Shown here: piece by piece, positions 7,153-15,090 of the stretch
Numbering within the stretch: position 1 is the stretch's first letter
Layout: every line of letters begins with the position of its first letter
Assembly: GCA_900766575.1 (NCBI GenBank)
Contig: CAAFVW010000017.1
Location: forward strand, 1 to 22,117
Direction of reading: 5' to 3'
Length of the DNA: 22,117 nucleotides
Origin: Lachnospiraceae bacterium
GTDB taxonomy: Bacteria > Bacillota > Clostridia > Lachnospirales > Lachnospiraceae
Program-made: the position numbers and the translations under genes
Notes under the pieces: model-generated
The model's database searches: none
What the model was told of the DNA's origin: nothing
What the model saw: the letters and a program-made list of their open reading frames with translations, nothing else

Positions 7153-7778
7153 GAAAAAGACTGCTGCTGCTTTGTGCAGGAACCTTTTTTCTTGCCGGAC
7201 AGATACGGGCACAGTGGGTGGTGACCGATCCGGGAAACCTTGCCCAGAGTATCATCAACATGTCGGACAATATCGTGCATACCTCTTCAACTGCGACAAG
7301 TACCGCCCAGAATTTTGCGGAGACGGTGAAGATATACCAGCAGTACAAGAAATACTATGATGCCCTGAAGTCCGTCAACAATCTGGTGAAGGATGCCCGT
7401 AAGGTCAGTGAGATTATCCTGATGGTCGGTGATGTGTCGGAAATCTACGTGACCAATTTCCAGAAGATGCTGGGTGACGAGAACTTTTCTCCCGAAGAGC
7501 TGGATGCCATCGCTTTCGGTTATACCAAACTTCTGGAAGAGAGCAACGGGGTGTTGCAGGACCTCAGGCAGGTAATCAACGTCAGCACCCTTTCCATGAC
7601 CGACAAGGACCGTATGGACGTGGTGGATGACTGTTATGCCAGTATGCGCCGTTACCGCAATCTCGTGAATTACTATACGAACAGGAATATAGCCGTGAGT
7701 TTCCTGCGTGCCCGCAAGAAGAATGACCTTGACCGTGTCCTGAAACTCTATGGCAATGACACCTCCAAATACTGGTAG
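7149..7778 (+). CDS. traI: TraI, DUF4141-family secreted protein (VirB5-like)
   Basis: A 209-aa exported protein. The signal peptide runs to about residue 21 (ends GQIRA), followed by QWVVTDPGNLAQ, the typical beginning of TraI/VirB5-like mature proteins. The rest is almost entirely helical: long helices at about 40-95 with KIYQQYKKYYDALK, and another bundle at 115-205. VirB5-like proteins sit at the tip or in the periplasmic part of the channel. The start ATG overlaps the end of the lipoprotein gene (ATGA), and traJ follows after 3 bp. Length is normal for the family. Confidence 0.88.
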   Translation: MRKRLLLLCAGTFFLAGQIRAQWVVTDPGNLAQSIINMSDNIVHTSSTATSTAQNFAETVKIYQQYKKYYDALKSVNNLVKDARKVSEIILMVGDVSEIYVTNFQKMLGDENFSPEELDAIAFGYTKLLEESNGVLQDLRQVINVSTLSMTDKDRMDVVDDCYASMRRYRNLVNYYTNRNIAVSFLRARKKNDLDRVLKLYGNDTSKYW

Positions 7779-7781
7779 CCT

Positions 7782-8795
7782 ATGGTATTGTTATCCGTGG
7801 ATTTCTCGAATCTCCATACCATTCTGGAGAGCCTTTACAATGAAATGATGCCCCTTTGCGGGGATATGCTGGATGTGGCCAAGGGACTTGCCGGACTCGG
7901 TGCCCTGTTCTATGTGGCCGTCCGTGTCTGGCAGTCGCTTGCCCGTGCCGAACCGATAGACGTGTATCCGCTTCTGCGCCCGTTTGCGATAGGCATCTGC
8001 ATCATGCTTTTCCCGACTCTGGTACTCGGAACGATGAATACGGTGCTGAGTCCGATTGTGCAGGGAACCCACAAGATGCTTGAGGGGCAGACGATGGACA
8101 TGCAGCAGTACCGTGAACAGAAGGACAGGCTGGAACGTGAAGCCATGCTCCGTAATCCGGAAACGGCCTATCTGGTCAGCGATGAGGAGTTTGACCGTCA
8201 GCTGGACGAGCTCGGATGGTCGCCCGATGCCATGGCAACCCGTATGGGCATGTATATGGAAGTGGGCATGTACAATCTGGAAAAGAATATCCGTGACGCC
8301 TTCCGCAGTCTGCTGGAACTGCTTTTTGCCGCCGCATCCTTGCTGATAGATACGGTAAGGACCTTTTTTCTGGTGGTATTATCCATCCTTGGTCCCATTG
8401 CCTTTGCCTTCAGTGTGTGGGACGGTTTCCAGTCCACGCTCAGCCAGTGGTTCACACGTTACATTTCCGTCTATTTGTGGCTTCCCGTGAGTGACCTTTT
8501 CAGCTGTATGCTGGCCAAGATTCAGGTACTTATGCTGCAGAACGACATCCTGGAGCTCCAGAACAATCCGAACTATTCGCTGGACAACTCCAATTCGGTA
8601 TATGTGATCTTCATGCTGATAGGTATCATCGGATATTTTACCGTGCCGACCGTGGCCGGATGGATTGTGCAGGCAGGCGGTGGCGTAAACTATAACCGCA
8701 ACATCAACCGTACCGCGACCAAGGCCGGAGGATTTGCAGCCGGTGCCGCAGGTTCCGGACTGGGAAATATCGGAGGGCGTCTGCGTGGAAAATAA
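7782..8795 (+). CDS. traJ: TraJ, polytopic membrane protein (VirB6-like)
   Basis: A 337-aa inner-membrane protein. Hydrophobic segments lie at about 33-50, 66-90, 177-212 (long, probably two spans), 226-245 and 272-297. A charged hydrophilic loop lies at about 98-170 and the C-terminal tail is Gly/Ala-rich. This arrangement and the position after TraI match TraJ of Bacteroides conjugative transposons, the counterpart of VirB6, which forms part of the inner-membrane pore. Complete, with no lesion. The next gene starts 32 bp downstream. Confidence 0.9.
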   Translation: MVLLSVDFSNLHTILESLYNEMMPLCGDMLDVAKGLAGLGALFYVAVRVWQSLARAEPIDVYPLLRPFAIGICIMLFPTLVLGTMNTVLSPIVQGTHKMLEGQTMDMQQYREQKDRLEREAMLRNPETAYLVSDEEFDRQLDELGWSPDAMATRMGMYMEVGMYNLEKNIRDAFRSLLELLFAAASLLIDTVRTFFLVVLSILGPIAFAFSVWDGFQSTLSQWFTRYISVYLWLPVSDLFSCMLAKIQVLMLQNDILELQNNPNYSLDNSNSVYVIFMLIGIIGYFTVPTVAGWIVQAGGGVNYNRNINRTATKAGGFAAGAAGSGLGNIGGRLRGK

Positions 8796-8827
8796 ACAGA
8801 ACAGGAACATAAAAATCATGAAAACAG

Positions 8828-9451
8828 ATGGAATTCAAATCACTGACCAATATTGAAAGCAGTTTCAGACGGATACGTCTGATGCTTGCGGTCTTTGTCG
8901 GATGCTGTACGCTCGTTACCGTCTTTGCCCTGTGGAACTCATACCGCTTTGCGGAGAAACAGCGTGAGAAAATTTATGTACTCGATGGTGGCAAGTCACT
9001 GATGCTTGCCCTTTCACAGGATCTTTCACAGAACCGTCCGGCTGAAGCCAGGGAGCATGTAAGAAGGTTCCATGAGCTATTTTTCGGGCTGTCGCCGCAG
9101 AAGGATGCCATAGAGCACAATATCAACCGTGCCTTGCAGCTGGCGGACAAAAGTGCCTATCATTACTATGTGGATTTTGCCGAGAAAGGATATTACAACC
9201 GTCTCATTTCCGGCAACATCAACCAGGTGGTACGGGTGGACAGCGTGGTCTGCGACTTTTCCGGCTACCCCTACAGGGCCAGGACGTATGCCCGCCAGAT
9301 GATTATCCGTGAGAGTAACGTGACGGAACGTTCGCTGGTGACTGACTGCCAGCTTCAGAATACCTCCCGTTCCGATGACAATCCCAACGGCTTTATCATC
9401 GAACATCTGATCATACTGGAAAACAAGGACATAAGGAGTGTAGAGCGATGA
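8828..9451 (+). CDS. traK: TraK, bitopic protein (VirB8-like)
   Basis: A 207-aa protein with a short cytoplasmic N-terminus, one membrane segment at about 18-36 and a periplasmic domain of about 170 residues. It matches TraK of this family, with the SSFRRIRL segment before the membrane span and a NTF2-like/VirB8-type periplasmic domain in which NINRALQLADKSAYHYY and a later beta-rich part are visible. VirB8-like proteins nucleate assembly of the inner-membrane complex. The ATG at 8828 was taken as the start; another in-frame or nearby ATG at 8819 is out of frame. It overlaps traL by 4 bp. Confidence 0.9.
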   Translation: MEFKSLTNIESSFRRIRLMLAVFVGCCTLVTVFALWNSYRFAEKQREKIYVLDGGKSLMLALSQDLSQNRPAEAREHVRRFHELFFGLSPQKDAIEHNINRALQLADKSAYHYYVDFAEKGYYNRLISGNINQVVRVDSVVCDFSGYPYRARTYARQMIIRESNVTERSLVTDCQLQNTSRSDDNPNGFIIEHLIILENKDIRSVER

Positions 9452-9765
9452 AAAGGAACCTGACGAGACAGGCGGACCTTCAACTCAGGAGGTTCTGCCA
9501 CAGACTTACCGTGAAACAGCGCAAGGCCGTTCTCTGGATACTGTTTGTCCCGTTTGCCGCCGCATGTGTCTATACGGCATGCAGACCGTTTATAGGCAGT
9601 AAGAACCGGGAGTCCGGAATGGAATTTATGGAAAAGGATTCACTCCGTATGGAGTTCATTCAATCTATTGTAAGAAATGGAGAAAGAAAAAGTCAAGAAA
9701 GTAATGGAACGGCTGATGAAACCGTTCAGGCTCCGGTCCTCAAAGGACAGGAAGCCGCTGAGTGA
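9448..9765 (+). CDS. traL: TraL, small membrane protein (DUF3989-like)
   Basis: A 105-aa protein with a basic N-terminal part, one membrane span at about 28-45 (VLWILFVPFAAACVY) and a polar C-terminal tail. Size, topology and position match TraL of Bacteroides conjugative transposons. Function is unknown; it probably stabilises TraK/TraM at the inner membrane. The start overlaps the traK stop (ATGA). Its last 89 bp overlap the start of traM in another frame, so the same DNA encodes the polar tail of TraL and the basic cytoplasmic N-terminus of TraM. Confidence 0.85.
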   Translation: MKRNLTRQADLQLRRFCHRLTVKQRKAVLWILFVPFAAACVYTACRPFIGSKNRESGMEFMEKDSLRMEFIQSIVRNGERKSQESNGTADETVQAPVLKGQEAAE

Positions 9766-11008
9766 GGAACAGAAACGCAAACGCGCCGGATTTGTGGTGT
9801 ATCCGCTGATGTTCCTGCTGTGTCTGGGAAGTTTCTATCTGATATTCTCACCTTCCGGGCAGGAACGGGGGCGGCAGGATAAAGGACAGGGATTCAATAC
9901 GGAAATCCCTTCTCCCGAGGACAGCCGCCTGGAAGGGAACAAGAAGGATGCCTATGAAAAGGCTCTGATGGAACAGGAAAGCAGGAAAAGGAAGACATTC
10001 TTTGAAGCTGCGGAGTCCATGTTTGCCAAAGAGGAACGGAAAGACAGTGTCCGTCTTCCCGATAATATTCCACCGGAGAGGAAAACAAACACGGAAACGG
10101 AAACAGAAAAAGGCAATGCCGGACCGGTCAGTTCCTCAGCCGGAGCCTACCGTGAGATGAACCGTACGCTGGGAAGCATCTATGAACCGCGGACCGATCC
10201 GGAAAAGGAAAGGCTTCTGGAAAGGATTGAGGAACTGGAGCGTATGCAGCAACAGCAGCAGAAACAGGAGCCACTGTCAGGCATGGAGGAAAAGATGGCC
10301 CTGATGGAAAAATCCTACGAACTGGCCGCCAAATACAATAACCGTCAGGCAGTGGAGACTCCTTCTCCCGTCAGAAAAGTGGAGGACAAAAAAGCCATGC
10401 CGGTGAAACAGGTCCACAATGAGGTGGTATCCTCGCTTTCCAGACCCATGAGCGACGAAGAGTTCATATCCGCCTTTTCGGGAGAACGCAATGCCGGTTT
10501 CAATACGGCTGTTGACTGGAAGACCGTAACGGAAGGCAATACCATTGCTGCCTGTGTACACGGAACACAGACCGTATCCGACGGACAGGCCTTGCGCCTG
10601 CGGCTTACCGAGCCCATGTCCGTTGCCGGACGTTTCATACCGAAAGGGACTGTACTGGTAGGTGGCACACGTATACAGGGTGAACGGCTGGAAATCATGG
10701 TCAATGCCGTGGAATACAAGGGAACTATCCTGCCGGTGGAGCTGGAAGTCTATGATCTGGACGGACAGCAGGGAATCCTGGTGCCGGGCTCACTGGAATA
10801 TGACGCTGCCAGAGAGATTGCCGCCAACATGGGAACCTCGATGAACAGCAGCATCAACATTTCCACCGATGCCGGGGCGCAGATTGCCTCAGATTTGGGA
10901 AAAGGTGTGATACAGGGCGTTTCCCAGTACATATCCAAACGGATGCGTACGGTAAAGATTACTTTGAAGGCCGGACACCGGATACTGCTTCATTCACCGG
11001 AGAAATGA
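9677..11008 (+). CDS. traM: TraM, VirB10-like channel protein
   Basis: A 443-aa bitopic protein. It has a basic cytoplasmic N-terminus, a membrane span at about 38-57 and a long low-complexity periplasmic region. A coiled coil with a Gln run lies near residue 185 (ELERMQQQQQK). The C-terminal domain of about 190 residues has the VirB10-type pattern: LRLRLTEPMSVAGRFIPKG, then VLVGGTRIQGERL. It probably bridges inner and outer membranes. The start at 9677 lies inside traL, 89 bp before its stop. Later in-frame ATGs (residues 10 and 14) would still leave an overlap. It is followed by traN after 13 bp. Confidence 0.92.
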   Translation: MEKEKVKKVMERLMKPFRLRSSKDRKPLSEEQKRKRAGFVVYPLMFLLCLGSFYLIFSPSGQERGRQDKGQGFNTEIPSPEDSRLEGNKKDAYEKALMEQESRKRKTFFEAAESMFAKEERKDSVRLPDNIPPERKTNTETETEKGNAGPVSSSAGAYREMNRTLGSIYEPRTDPEKERLLERIEELERMQQQQQKQEPLSGMEEKMALMEKSYELAAKYNNRQAVETPSPVRKVEDKKAMPVKQVHNEVVSSLSRPMSDEEFISAFSGERNAGFNTAVDWKTVTEGNTIAACVHGTQTVSDGQALRLRLTEPMSVAGRFIPKGTVLVGGTRIQGERLEIMVNAVEYKGTILPVELEVYDLDGQQGILVPGSLEYDAAREIAANMGTSMNSSINISTDAGAQIASDLGKGVIQGVSQYISKRMRTVKITLKAGHRILLHSPEK

Positions 11009-11021
11009 AATACAGTAAACT

Positions 11022-11969
11022 ATGAAAGAAAAGACAACCATTAAACAAAAGCACATGAAGAAGATTCTGATGATGTTTGCCCTTTTGCTGGGCGTATCGG
11101 CTGCCTGGGCGCAGCAGAGTAGCGGTGATTATTATGAGGGGCTGACCCGCAAGATCGGTTTCAGCCAGATGATTCCGCCGCACGGACTGGAAATAACGTA
11201 TGACAAGACCGTCCATGTCATTTTCCCGGCTCCGGTCAAGTATGTGGATCTCGGTTCTACAAACCTGATAGCCGGCAAGGCCGACGGTGCCGAGAATGTA
11301 ATCCGAGTAAAGGCCACGACACGCAATTTCAGGGAGGAGACCAATATGTCTGTAATAACCGAAGACGGGAACTTCTATACCTTCAACGTGAAGTATGCCG
11401 ATGAGCCGCTGCTGCTGAATGTGGAGATGTGTGATTTCATCCATGACGGAGAATCGGTGGACCGTCCCAACAATGCCATGGAAATCTATCTGACCGAGCT
11501 GGATAACGAGTCACCCCGTCTGGTACGTCTTATCATGAAATCCGTGTATGAGAATGACAAGCGCCGTATCCGTCATATCGGCTGCAAGCGTTTCGGTATC
11601 CAGTATCTGCTCAAAGGACTGTACACCCATAATGACCTGCTTTATTTCCATACCCAGGTAAAGAACTCCTCGAATGTGCCCTTTGACGTGGATTTCATTA
11701 CGTTCAAGGTGGTGGACAAAAAGGTGATGAAGCGTACGGCCATGCAGGAGCAGGTGATTTATCCGCTGCGTGCCTATAATTATGTGACACGTGTAAACGG
11801 CAGGGATTCGGAATGCACGGTATTCGCCCTTCCCAAGTTTACGATACCGGACGACAAGAAACTGGTTGTGGAGATGTATGAGAAACAGGGCGGCCGTCAC
11901 CAGAGTTTTGAGGTGGTCAACGAAGACTTGGTGCATGCGGAAACCATCAATGAACTGAAGGTACGATGA
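11022..11969 (+). CDS. traN: TraN, VirB9-like outer channel protein (DUF4138)
   Basis: A 315-aa exported protein. A signal peptide beginning MKKILMMFALLLGVSAAWA is preceded by 11 extra residues if the first ATG is used. The ATG at 11055 gives a more usual signal peptide and may be the real start. The mature part is beta-rich, with KTVHVIFPAPVKYVDLGS and later VMKRTAMQEQVIYPLRAYN. This pattern is typical of TraN (DUF4138), the VirB9-like partner of TraM in the outer-membrane core complex. The stop overlaps the start of traO (ATGA), so expression is coupled. Confidence 0.92.
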   Translation: MKEKTTIKQKHMKKILMMFALLLGVSAAWAQQSSGDYYEGLTRKIGFSQMIPPHGLEITYDKTVHVIFPAPVKYVDLGSTNLIAGKADGAENVIRVKATTRNFREETNMSVITEDGNFYTFNVKYADEPLLLNVEMCDFIHDGESVDRPNNAMEIYLTELDNESPRLVRLIMKSVYENDKRRIRHIGCKRFGIQYLLKGLYTHNDLLYFHTQVKNSSNVPFDVDFITFKVVDKKVMKRTAMQEQVIYPLRAYNYVTRVNGRDSECTVFALPKFTIPDDKKLVVEMYEKQGGRHQSFEVVNEDLVHAETINELKVR

Positions 11970-12523
11970 GAACGAAAGTATTGTATATGCTGGCATTGCT
12001 GCTTGTCCTTTCCGTGGGACAGGCAGAAGCCCAGCGGATTCTACCAAGGATGCAGGGTGTGGAAATGCGTGGAGGTATGGCTTCCGATAACGGATACTAT
12101 ATGGGAATGATATTTTTAAGCTATGCCAAAGGCGGGAACAAATGGGTATATGGAGCAGAATACCTGCATATGAAACACGGTTACCGTCATGTGACCATCC
12201 CTTTTGCGCAGTTTACGGCAGAAGGCGGTTATTACCTGAATTTCCTTTCCGATGCGGGAAAAGTGTTCTTCCTCAATCTAGGAGGATCGGCACTGGCCGG
12301 ATATGAGACGGTAAACTGGTCCGATAAAAAACTCTATGACGGAGCCACCCTGAAAAACGGCGATGCCTTTGTGTACGGCTGTGCCCTGACGCTGGAGATG
12401 GAACTGTACCTTGCCGACCGTGTGGCATTGACGGCTTCCTTGCGTGAGCGTTTCCTGTGGGGCGGAAGTCTCGGACATTGCCATCCCCAGTATGGAATCG
12501 GCATCCGTTTTATGATAAATTAG
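11966..12523 (+). CDS. traO: TraO, outer-membrane beta-barrel-like protein
   Basis: A 185-aa exported protein with a signal peptide (about residues 1-22, ending GQAEA). The mature domain is made of alternating amphipathic strands rich in Tyr and Gly, ending RFMIN, as expected for a small outer-membrane barrel. Length and position match TraO of this family. It probably anchors the TraM/TraN core to the outer membrane; direct evidence is lacking. It starts overlapping traN and is followed 6 bp later by traP. Confidence 0.88.
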   Translation: MRTKVLYMLALLLVLSVGQAEAQRILPRMQGVEMRGGMASDNGYYMGMIFLSYAKGGNKWVYGAEYLHMKHGYRHVTIPFAQFTAEGGYYLNFLSDAGKVFFLNLGGSALAGYETVNWSDKKLYDGATLKNGDAFVYGCALTLEMELYLADRVALTASLRERFLWGGSLGHCHPQYGIGIRFMIN

Positions 12524-12529
12524 TGGGTT

Positions 12530-13390
12530 ATGGAACTGGAACAGATTAGACAGATTTCCCTTGTCGGTTTTCTTGAAAATCTGGGGCATATGCCTGTATC
12601 CCGTAAAGGAAATGATGTCTGGTTCAGATCGCCTTTCAGAAATGAGAGAACCGCATCCTTCAAGGTGGATACGCAGCGGAATGTCTGGTTTGATTTTGGC
12701 CTCGGAAAGGGAGGTGACATCTTCCATCTTGCCGGAGAACTGACCGGAAGTACCGGTTTCATGGAACAGCTGGAGTTCCTTTCAGGGAAATCCGGCATCC
12801 TTCCCCTCCGGCCTTTACAGGAACGTAAGAAGATACCCCGCGTTTCCGGATTCGAGGACGTGAAAGTGACGGAACTGAGTCATGAGGCATTGAATAGCTA
12901 CCTGAAAGAGAGAGGAATTGATCCGGCCATAGCCGGGAGATTCTGCAAGGAAGTGGCTTATGGAATACGGGGCAAACGGTATTTTGCCATAGGCTTCATG
13001 AACCGGAGCGGCGGTTATGAACTCCGTAACCCGATGTTCAAGGGATGCATCTCTCCCAAGGACATTTCCTGTGTGTCCCTGTCCGGAAAGAAACAGGATA
13101 CGTGCTGTGTGTTTGAATGATTTGTGGATTTCCTTTCGGCATTGGTATTGCGGACTGTGGCGGACGAGGACTGCCTGGTGCTGAACTCTGTATCCAATCT
13201 GGAACGGTCGTATGCCGTTCTGGAGGGCTATGGCAAAATCCGGTGCTTTTTTGACCGTGACCGGGCCGGGATTACCGCATTGGAGACTTTGAACATACAT
13301 TTCGGGAACAAGGTTACGGACTGTTCTGGTTTGTATGATGGATTTAAGGACTTGAATGAATATATGACAAAAACAAAGGAAAACAAATGA
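12530..13390 (+). pseudogene. traP: traP, DnaG-like primase interrupted by an in-frame TGA
   Basis: Read through, the frame encodes 286 residues of a TraP-type primase. A degenerate CHC2-like N-terminus (about 30-65: FRSPFRNERTASF, then GKGGDI) has lost its cysteines, and a toprim domain follows. The toprim motif should read VFEG-VDFLS. It has E196, but codon 197 is TGA (13118-13120), and the frame continues at once with FVDFLSALVL. The second toprim motif, FFDRDRAG (D242, D244), lies downstream. A single change from GGA would explain the stop. The upstream part (196 aa) lacks DxD; a GTG at 13124 could restart only an 88-aa tail. It is probably inactive unless read through. The end overlaps traQ by 4 bp. 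Confidence 0.85.
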
Positions 13391-13890
13391 AGACAGGAAA
13401 GAATATAAGAAAAGGATTTGGGTTGGCAGGCAAGATTGCCATGTTCTGCATAGGTCTGGTCAGTCTTGTACTGACCTCGTGCGAATCCGAGCTGGAAATC
13501 CAGCAGAGTTATCCGTTTACCGTGGAAACAATGCCAGTTCCCAAGGAACTGAACAGGAATGAGACGGCGGAAATACGATGCGAGCTCAAAAGTGAGGGCG
13601 ATTTTGACGGTACGGTCTATACGATCCGTTATTTCCAGTATGACGGGGAAGGTTCCCTGAAACTGGACAACGGTCTTGAATTCAAGCCGAATGACCGTTA
13701 TCTGCTGGAGAACCGGAAGTTCAGGCTGTATTATACTTCACTATGTGACGAGGCGCAGAACTTCATTGTCGTTGTCGAGGACAACTGGGGAAACATGACG
13801 GAAATGGAATTTGACTTCAACAATGCAGGTGATGAAGAGACGGATGCCGTGGAAGATTCTTTGTCAGTTCAGGAAGGAGGTGCCCTATAA
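13387..13890 (+). CDS. traQ: TraQ, DUF3872-family lipoprotein
   Basis: A 167-aa predicted lipoprotein. The N-terminus is basic, the hydrophobic segment spans about 14-30 and the lipobox LTSC places the modified Cys at residue 32. The mature part begins with ESELEIQQSYPFTVETMPVP, characteristic of TraQ (DUF3872), followed by an Ig-like beta fold (TVYTIRYFQYDGEGSL) and an acidic tail. It likely resides in the outer membrane near the secretion channel. The start overlaps the traP end (ATGA). The very end of the gene carries AGGAAGGAGGT (13871-13881), a strong ribosome binding site for the following lysozyme gene. Confidence 0.9.
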   Translation: MKTGKNIRKGFGLAGKIAMFCIGLVSLVLTSCESELEIQQSYPFTVETMPVPKELNRNETAEIRCELKSEGDFDGTVYTIRYFQYDGEGSLKLDNGLEFKPNDRYLLENRKFRLYYTSLCDEAQNFIVVVEDNWGNMTEMEFDFNNAGDEETDAVEDSLSVQEGGAL

Positions 13891-13922
13891 TAACCGTTAG
13901 ACTTCTAAGATCAGCACTGCCA

Positions 13923-14393
13923 TTGGTGGTACTGGCCATGACGGTAACTTCCCTGCGTGCACAGGGGAATTTGGAAGACTCACGTTGGGAAACGGCTGTC
14001 AGGTGTATCAAGAAATACGAAGGATGGCATGGTCCGGAACATTATCCGTATGTTGCATACGGTCACCGTATCAGAAAAGGGGAAAAGTTTCCTGCCAGAC
14101 TGACTGAAAGTGAGGGAGACAGTATTCTGAGAAAAGACCTGAAGGAAATGTGTGCATTGTTCCGACATCTGGGAAAGGATTCGTTGCTGATAGCCTGTCT
14201 TGCTTATCAGGTGGGACCATATAGGTTGCTCGGTTATGGTAGGATGCCCAAAAGCACGTTGATAAGGAAACTGGAAGCCGGTAACCGGGACATTTATGCG
14301 GACTTCATACGATATTGTCACTATAAAGGAAAGAAGATTCTGTCAATTGAAAGGAGAAGAAAAGAAGAATACAGATTACTGTTTATGCCATAG
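13923..14393 (+). CDS. GH24-like lysozyme of the tra operon, start codon altered
   Basis: A small peptidoglycan hydrolase that probably opens the cell wall for the transfer apparatus. After the export signal, the GH24-like pattern KKYEGWHG (catalytic Glu expected in YEG) and VAYGHRI is visible, and a LAYQVGPYRLLGYG segment follows. The usable ATG (13938) or TTG (13923) starts cut the signal peptide in half. The in-frame codons from 13887 encode a complete signal peptide (IITVRLLRSALPLVVLAM). They are preceded by GGAGGT at 13876-13881, but the codon at the right spacing is ATA, not ATG. An ATGA overlap with the traQ stop has probably become ATAA. Translation may be weak or lost. The coordinates given use the TTG. 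Confidence 0.75.
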   Translation: MVVLAMTVTSLRAQGNLEDSRWETAVRCIKKYEGWHGPEHYPYVAYGHRIRKGEKFPARLTESEGDSILRKDLKEMCALFRHLGKDSLLIACLAYQVGPYRLLGYGRMPKSTLIRKLEAGNRDIYADFIRYCHYKGKKILSIERRRKEEYRLLFMP

Positions 14394-14396
14394 AGA

Positions 14397-14438
14397 ACAA
14401 GACAGCCGTGAATTTGTCATGATTCGCGGCTGTCTTGT
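14397..14438. terminator. Bidirectional hairpin between the tra operon and the minus-strand block
   Basis: A 16-bp stem pairs 14397-14412 with 14423-14438, with one G-T wobble and a 10-base loop. It is followed on the plus strand by ttataata, only moderately T-rich. It lies 3 bp after the lysozyme stop, and its right arm ends at the stop codon of the convergent 115-aa gene, so it can end transcription from both sides. Confidence 0.8.
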
Positions 14439-14785
14439 TATAATATCCTGTCTAAAAAAAGTGCCAGGGGATAAATGAATCGGTTATACTGTTTCATAGC
14501 ATCCATATCCAGCTTCATGTTTTTGTAAGGATTTGAATCGTCTGTATAGAAATAGATGTCTGTTGTCTGGTTACCATTTTTTATAATTTTCCCGTTCAAT
14601 GGTATCGCGTCAACATCCTCGAACTTTTCAAGGGGAAGTCTTTCAATAGAACCGGTTTCCTGTTTGCCGAGACTGTTTGTATAATGATTGAACAGTACAA
14701 ATCCTTTCCGGGCATAATCAATGTGAATGCCGTATGGACGGTTGCGGTAAAAGTTTTCTCTGGCTTTTTCCTGATAATTTTCCAT
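14438..14785 (-). CDS. Hypothetical third gene of the toxin-antitoxin operon
   Basis: A 115-aa soluble protein that I do not recognise. It appears to be mixed alpha/beta, with strands around YGIHIDYARKGFVLFNHYT and TTDIYFYTDD, and a C-terminal helix ending FLDRIL. There is no signal peptide, membrane span or cysteine cluster. Its ATG shares a base with the stop of the upstream HigA-type antitoxin gene (TAATG), so translation is coupled and the two products are made together. Known toxin-antitoxin operons sometimes carry a third gene such as a SecB-like chaperone. Size and sequence do not clearly show that here. Confidence 0.7.
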   Translation of the reverse strand: MENYQEKARENFYRNRPYGIHIDYARKGFVLFNHYTNSLGKQETGSIERLPLEKFEDVDAIPLNGKIIKNGNQTTDIYFYTDDSNPYKNMKLDMDAMKQYNRFIYPLALFLDRIL

Positions 14786-15090
14786 TATAATACCGGTTTG
14801 ACAATTTCAATCTTCAATCCGAGCGCATCAATGATACGGCAGAACGTACTGATACCCGGATCTACAATACCTTTTTCAATTCTGGAGATATAGGACTTGT
14901 TGGTCCCGATTTTTTCAGCCAGTTCGGACTGGGTCATCTTTTCCTTCTTTCTGGCATCGCATATAATCTGTCCCATGCAGTAGGCGTATGCCTCCTTACG
15001 AAACTCCTCACGTTCAGGTGTTCCCGGCTTGCCGAATTCCGCATCCATGATAGCATCGATGCTGGTCAGGTTTTCATTTCTTGCTTTCAT
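14785..15090 (-). CDS. HigA-type antitoxin, XRE-family helix-turn-helix
   Basis: A 101-aa DNA-binding protein. The N-terminal 40 residues are helical and probably contact the toxin. A Cro/C1-type helix-turn-helix lies at about 42-95, with MTQSELAEKIGTNKSYISRIEKG as the recognisable core. It is encoded directly after a Gp49/HigB-like toxin, with a 17-bp overlap of the reading frames. This is the toxin-first order usual for higBA. It should neutralise the toxin and repress the shared promoter at about 15414-15445. The stop is fused to the start of the 115-aa gene. Confidence 0.9.
   Translation of the reverse strand: MKARNENLTSIDAIMDAEFGKPGTPEREEFRKEAYAYCMGQIICDARKKEKMTQSELAEKIGTNKSYISRIEKGIVDPGISTFCRIIDALGLKIEIVKPVL

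Noticed and set aside
13118..13120. TGA read as Gly through an alternative genetic code
   Set aside because: Several genes in the window (for example traA-adjacent traB, traD and tnpC) end properly with TGA and no other long gene has an internal TGA, so the standard bacterial code applies.
14438..14785. 115-aa protein as a SecB-like chaperone
   Set aside because: The gene order fits toxin-antitoxin-chaperone systems, but the protein is short and I see no convincing SecB pattern, so it is left as unknown.
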